8,312 nt of DNA from an uncultured Bacteroidales bacterium (GTDB lineage: Bacteria > Bacteroidota > Bacteroidia > Bacteroidales > UBA932), in contig CAMGTS010000046.1 in the NCBI GenBank assembly GCA_946062035.1, positions 1-8,312 on the forward strand, written 5' to 3'. The notes under the pieces are model-generated. The model saw only the letters and a list, made by a program, of their open reading frames with translations, was not told where the DNA came from and did not search any database. Made by a program: the position numbers and the translations under genes. Position 1 is the first letter of the stretch; the number at the start of each line of letters is the position of its first letter. This document shows positions 6,303 to 8,312 of the stretch, in pieces.

Positions 6303-8312
6303 ATGATTACAAAGCAGCTGATTTCTCCAAAGAGCATTGCGGTCGTAGGAGGCACCAACGACCCTGTAACGCCTGGCGGAAGTGCTCTCAAAAACTTGAT
6401 TATAAGCAATTTCGAGGGAAAGATTTTCGTCGTCAATTCCAATGAACCAAGTGTACAAGGGTTCAGGACCTACCGGGATATAATGGAAATACCAGATACT
6501 GACCTTGCCATAATCGCTGAGGATGACGGAAACAGTGTAAAGGCTATCGAAACGCTCGTCACCAAAAAAGAGTGTAAGGCTATCATAATATATCCAGACA
6601 GAATAACAGGCAAAAATCCCGACGGAACACCGATGCCACACTATGAAGCGGAGAAAAAACTCAGCCGGCTCACGAAAGAGTATGGGGTATCTGTTGTAGG
6701 GCCAAATTCCGCAGGAGTTTTTACGCCCTCATATTCAGGATTATACACAGACACCTTACCAAGCGTCAATGACGGTATAGATATTATCTCTTCATCAAGA
6801 ACCACCATTTCGTTCATGATTGAGGCAGCAAAGAAGTATGGCCTGAGAATCAACAATATCTTTTCCGTAGGGTACTCCGACTTCACATCTGTTGAAGATG
6901 TGTTGGAGTGGATGGACAACGACAACATGACTAATCCGAATGCCCACAAGGTAATAGCCATATATATCGAAAAAATAACGGATGCGACCTCCATGCTCGA
7001 ACATTGCAGAGCCATGGTTAAACGTGGGATAGGAATCGTCGCCATTAAGGGCGGTTGCAGCAACGACGAAGTAAGCTCCGGGATATCACATACGGGCGTT
7101 TTGACATCACCGACCAACGCTGTCGGAGCACTTTTCAAGAAATGCGGTATAATAAGGGCATACGGTCGGGAGAGAATGATGAATATCGCCGCAATACTGC
7201 ACAAGGCACGCCCGGCAGGTAACAAAATCGCCATCCTGACCCAGGCGGGAGGACCTGCGGTAATGCTTTCAGATGCTCTTGCAAGCGAGGGGGTCAACGT
7301 ATCCAATATTTTCTTCGAGGATTTCAGCTTCGGCAAATCAGCGGGGCAAATCTCCTCACTGATAGACAAATACGATAAAGATCCGGAAATCGACGCTATA
7401 GCAGTAATCTTCGGCTGCCGCTGTATGAGCGACACTTCCGAAGTCTACAATGTAATGTTCAGAAAAATCAGGGATACCGAAAAACCAATCTACCCTCTAT
7501 TTCCGTCCGCATCGAACTACGAAGAGTACATCAACGAGTTCCACAATAAAGGCGGAATTACTTTCCACGATGAAGTGACGTTCGGCAAAGCGTTGGCCAA
7601 TGTCATCAACTATCCGAAAGTGTTTGATGACAGTTCATCTCCCGCCATCGACAAAAGAATCATCAAGCGAGTAATTGATGATTGTCCAGACGGGTGGATT
7701 CCTCCGTTTATGGTGCAACAGCTGCTTGATGCAAGCGGCATCGACAGAGTGAGACAAGCCTTGGTGAACACACCGGAAGAGGCGGCGAAAGCGGCTATCT
7801 CAATCGGCTATCCGGTCGTATTGAAAGCGATCGGCCCATTCCACAGGACCGAGGTGGACGGAATCTCCCTGAACATTACTGACGAGCATACTCTCCGCAC
7901 CGAGTACCTCAGGATGCTGAATATCGAAGAGGTTACCGGGTTTATAGTCCAGCCGATGCTCAACGAACTCTCGACTGAACTTTTCATCGGAGCAAAAAGA
8001 GAGAAGAACTTCGGAGCGATGATAATGTGCGGACTCGGAGGAATATTCATAGAAGCGTTGAAAGATGTCAGCTTCAGCCTTGCGCCTGTTTCAGTCGCGG
8101 AGGCGAACGACATGATCAGTTCCCTCAAGAGTTACCCTATTATCCAGGGATACAGAGGCAAGGAGGGTGTAAACCAGGTTATGCTCAACGAAACAATCAG
8201 AAGGGTATCAGCGCTTTGCATGGCTGCGCCCGAAATAGTCGAGATGGATTTGAACCCTTTGATCGGAGATGAAGAGGGAATAACTGTAATAGGCGCAAGA
8301 GTAAGAATAGAG
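6303..8312 (+). CDS. ADP-forming acetate/acyl-CoA ligase, fused alpha-beta (3' end cut by window)
   Basis: I read 670 codons from ATG 6303 to the window edge with no stop. The enzyme interconverts acyl-CoA, ADP and phosphate with the free acid, CoA and ATP in the cytoplasm, making ATP during fermentation. The alpha half comes first: a CoA-binding Rossmann domain with SIAVVGGTND (11-20) and GPNSAG (133-138), then two succinyl-CoA-ligase-like domains with the phosphohistidine candidate His263 in SHTGVL. The beta half is an ATP-grasp domain from about 470 to the end, with YPVVLKA, a second conserved His514 in PFHRTEVDG, and Asp649/Asn651 in DLNPLI. The final GARVRIE resembles the family's C-terminal strand, so probably only a few residues are missing. 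It is transcribed divergently from the deaminase gene, with its own promoter and ribosome site. The acid used (acetate, branched-chain or aryl) cannot be told from sequence. Two long antisense frames here are shadows. Confidence 0.93.
   Translation, partial: MITKQLISPKSIAVVGGTNDPVTPGGSALKNLIISNFEGKIFVVNSNEPSVQGFRTYRDIMEIPDTDLAIIAEDDGNSVKAIETLVTKKECKAIIIYPDRITGKNPDGTPMPHYEAEKKLSRLTKEYGVSVVGPNSAGVFTPSYSGLYTDTLPSVNDGIDIISSSRTTISFMIEAAKKYGLRINNIFSVGYSDFTSVEDVLEWMDNDNMTNPNAHKVIAIYIEKITDATSMLEHCRAMVKRGIGIVAIKGGCSNDEVSSGISHTGVLTSPTNAVGALFKKCGIIRAYGRERMMNIAAILHKARPAGNKIAILTQAGGPAVMLSDALASEGVNVSNIFFEDFSFGKSAGQISSLIDKYDKDPEIDAIAVIFGCRCMSDTSEVYNVMFRKIRDTEKPIYPLFPSASNYEEYINEFHNKGGITFHDEVTFGKALANVINYPKVFDDSSSPAIDKRIIKRVIDDCPDGWIPPFMVQQLLDASGIDRVRQALVNTPEEAAKAAISIGYPVVLKAIGPFHRTEVDGISLNITDEHTLRTEYLRMLNIEEVTGFIVQPMLNELSTELFIGAKREKNFGAMIMCGLGGIFIEALKDVSFSLAPVSVAEANDMISSLKSYPIIQGYRGKEGVNQVMLNETIRRVSALCMAAPEIVEMDLNPLIGDEEGITVIGARVRIE

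Noticed and set aside
6641..7435. Open minus-strand frame of 264 codons, and an adjoining one at 6225-6641
   Set aside because: Both are antisense to the CoA ligase, whose plus-strand frame is fully open with clear catalytic motifs. The minus frames show low-complexity serine/leucine-rich text and no family motif.

Overview
The window looks like chromosomal DNA of a Bacteroidota member, probably Bacteroidales. The reasons are a near-exact TAnnTTTG promoter, gene starts with A-rich or weak Shine-Dalgarno sequences, moderate GC content, and protein types common in that group. This assignment is inference; no rRNA or marker gene is present. Most of the window is ordinary metabolic and transport DNA. 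The left 600 bases are the accessory-looking part.

Layout. (1) 1-422, minus strand: the N-terminal part of a DUF262 (GmrSD-type, ParB-like fold) protein that appears frameshifted near its edge. (2) 422-588: a perfect 79-bp tandem duplication plus a 9-base third start; each full copy carries a 10-bp hairpin. It fills nearly all of the 179-bp gap upstream of the DUF262 gene. (3) 602-2284, minus: a SulP anion transporter with a C-terminal STAS domain. (4) 2360-3070, minus: an AqpZ-type aquaporin with a cysteine-rich tail, preceded by a 105-bp gap holding two palindromes. (5) 3176-6133, minus: a tight three-gene set in transcription order, MTA/SAH deaminase, purine nucleoside phosphorylase and a WalJ/YycJ-type MBL-fold hydrolase (gaps of 21 and 15 bp). 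(6) 6134-6302: a 169-bp divergent intergenic region with an inverted repeat, a Bacteroidota-type promoter and a hairpin at the expected transcription start. (7) 6303 to the right edge, plus: an almost complete fused alpha-beta ADP-forming acyl/acetyl-CoA synthetase, 670 codons with no stop inside the window. No gene-free stretch exceeds 300 bases.

How the genes fit together. The deaminase converts 6-aminopurine thionucleosides or adenosine to 6-oxopurine nucleosides, which trimeric-type purine nucleoside phosphorylases accept, so the pair makes a plausible salvage route to hypoxanthine and a (methylthio)ribose-1-phosphate. The divergent CoA ligase would make ATP from acyl-CoA during fermentation. 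SulP and aquaporin are membrane transport genes with no clear link to the salvage set. No tRNA, rRNA, CRISPR array or transposase was found. I did not find a convincing new multi-gene system; the repeat beside the broken DUF262 gene is the best lead.
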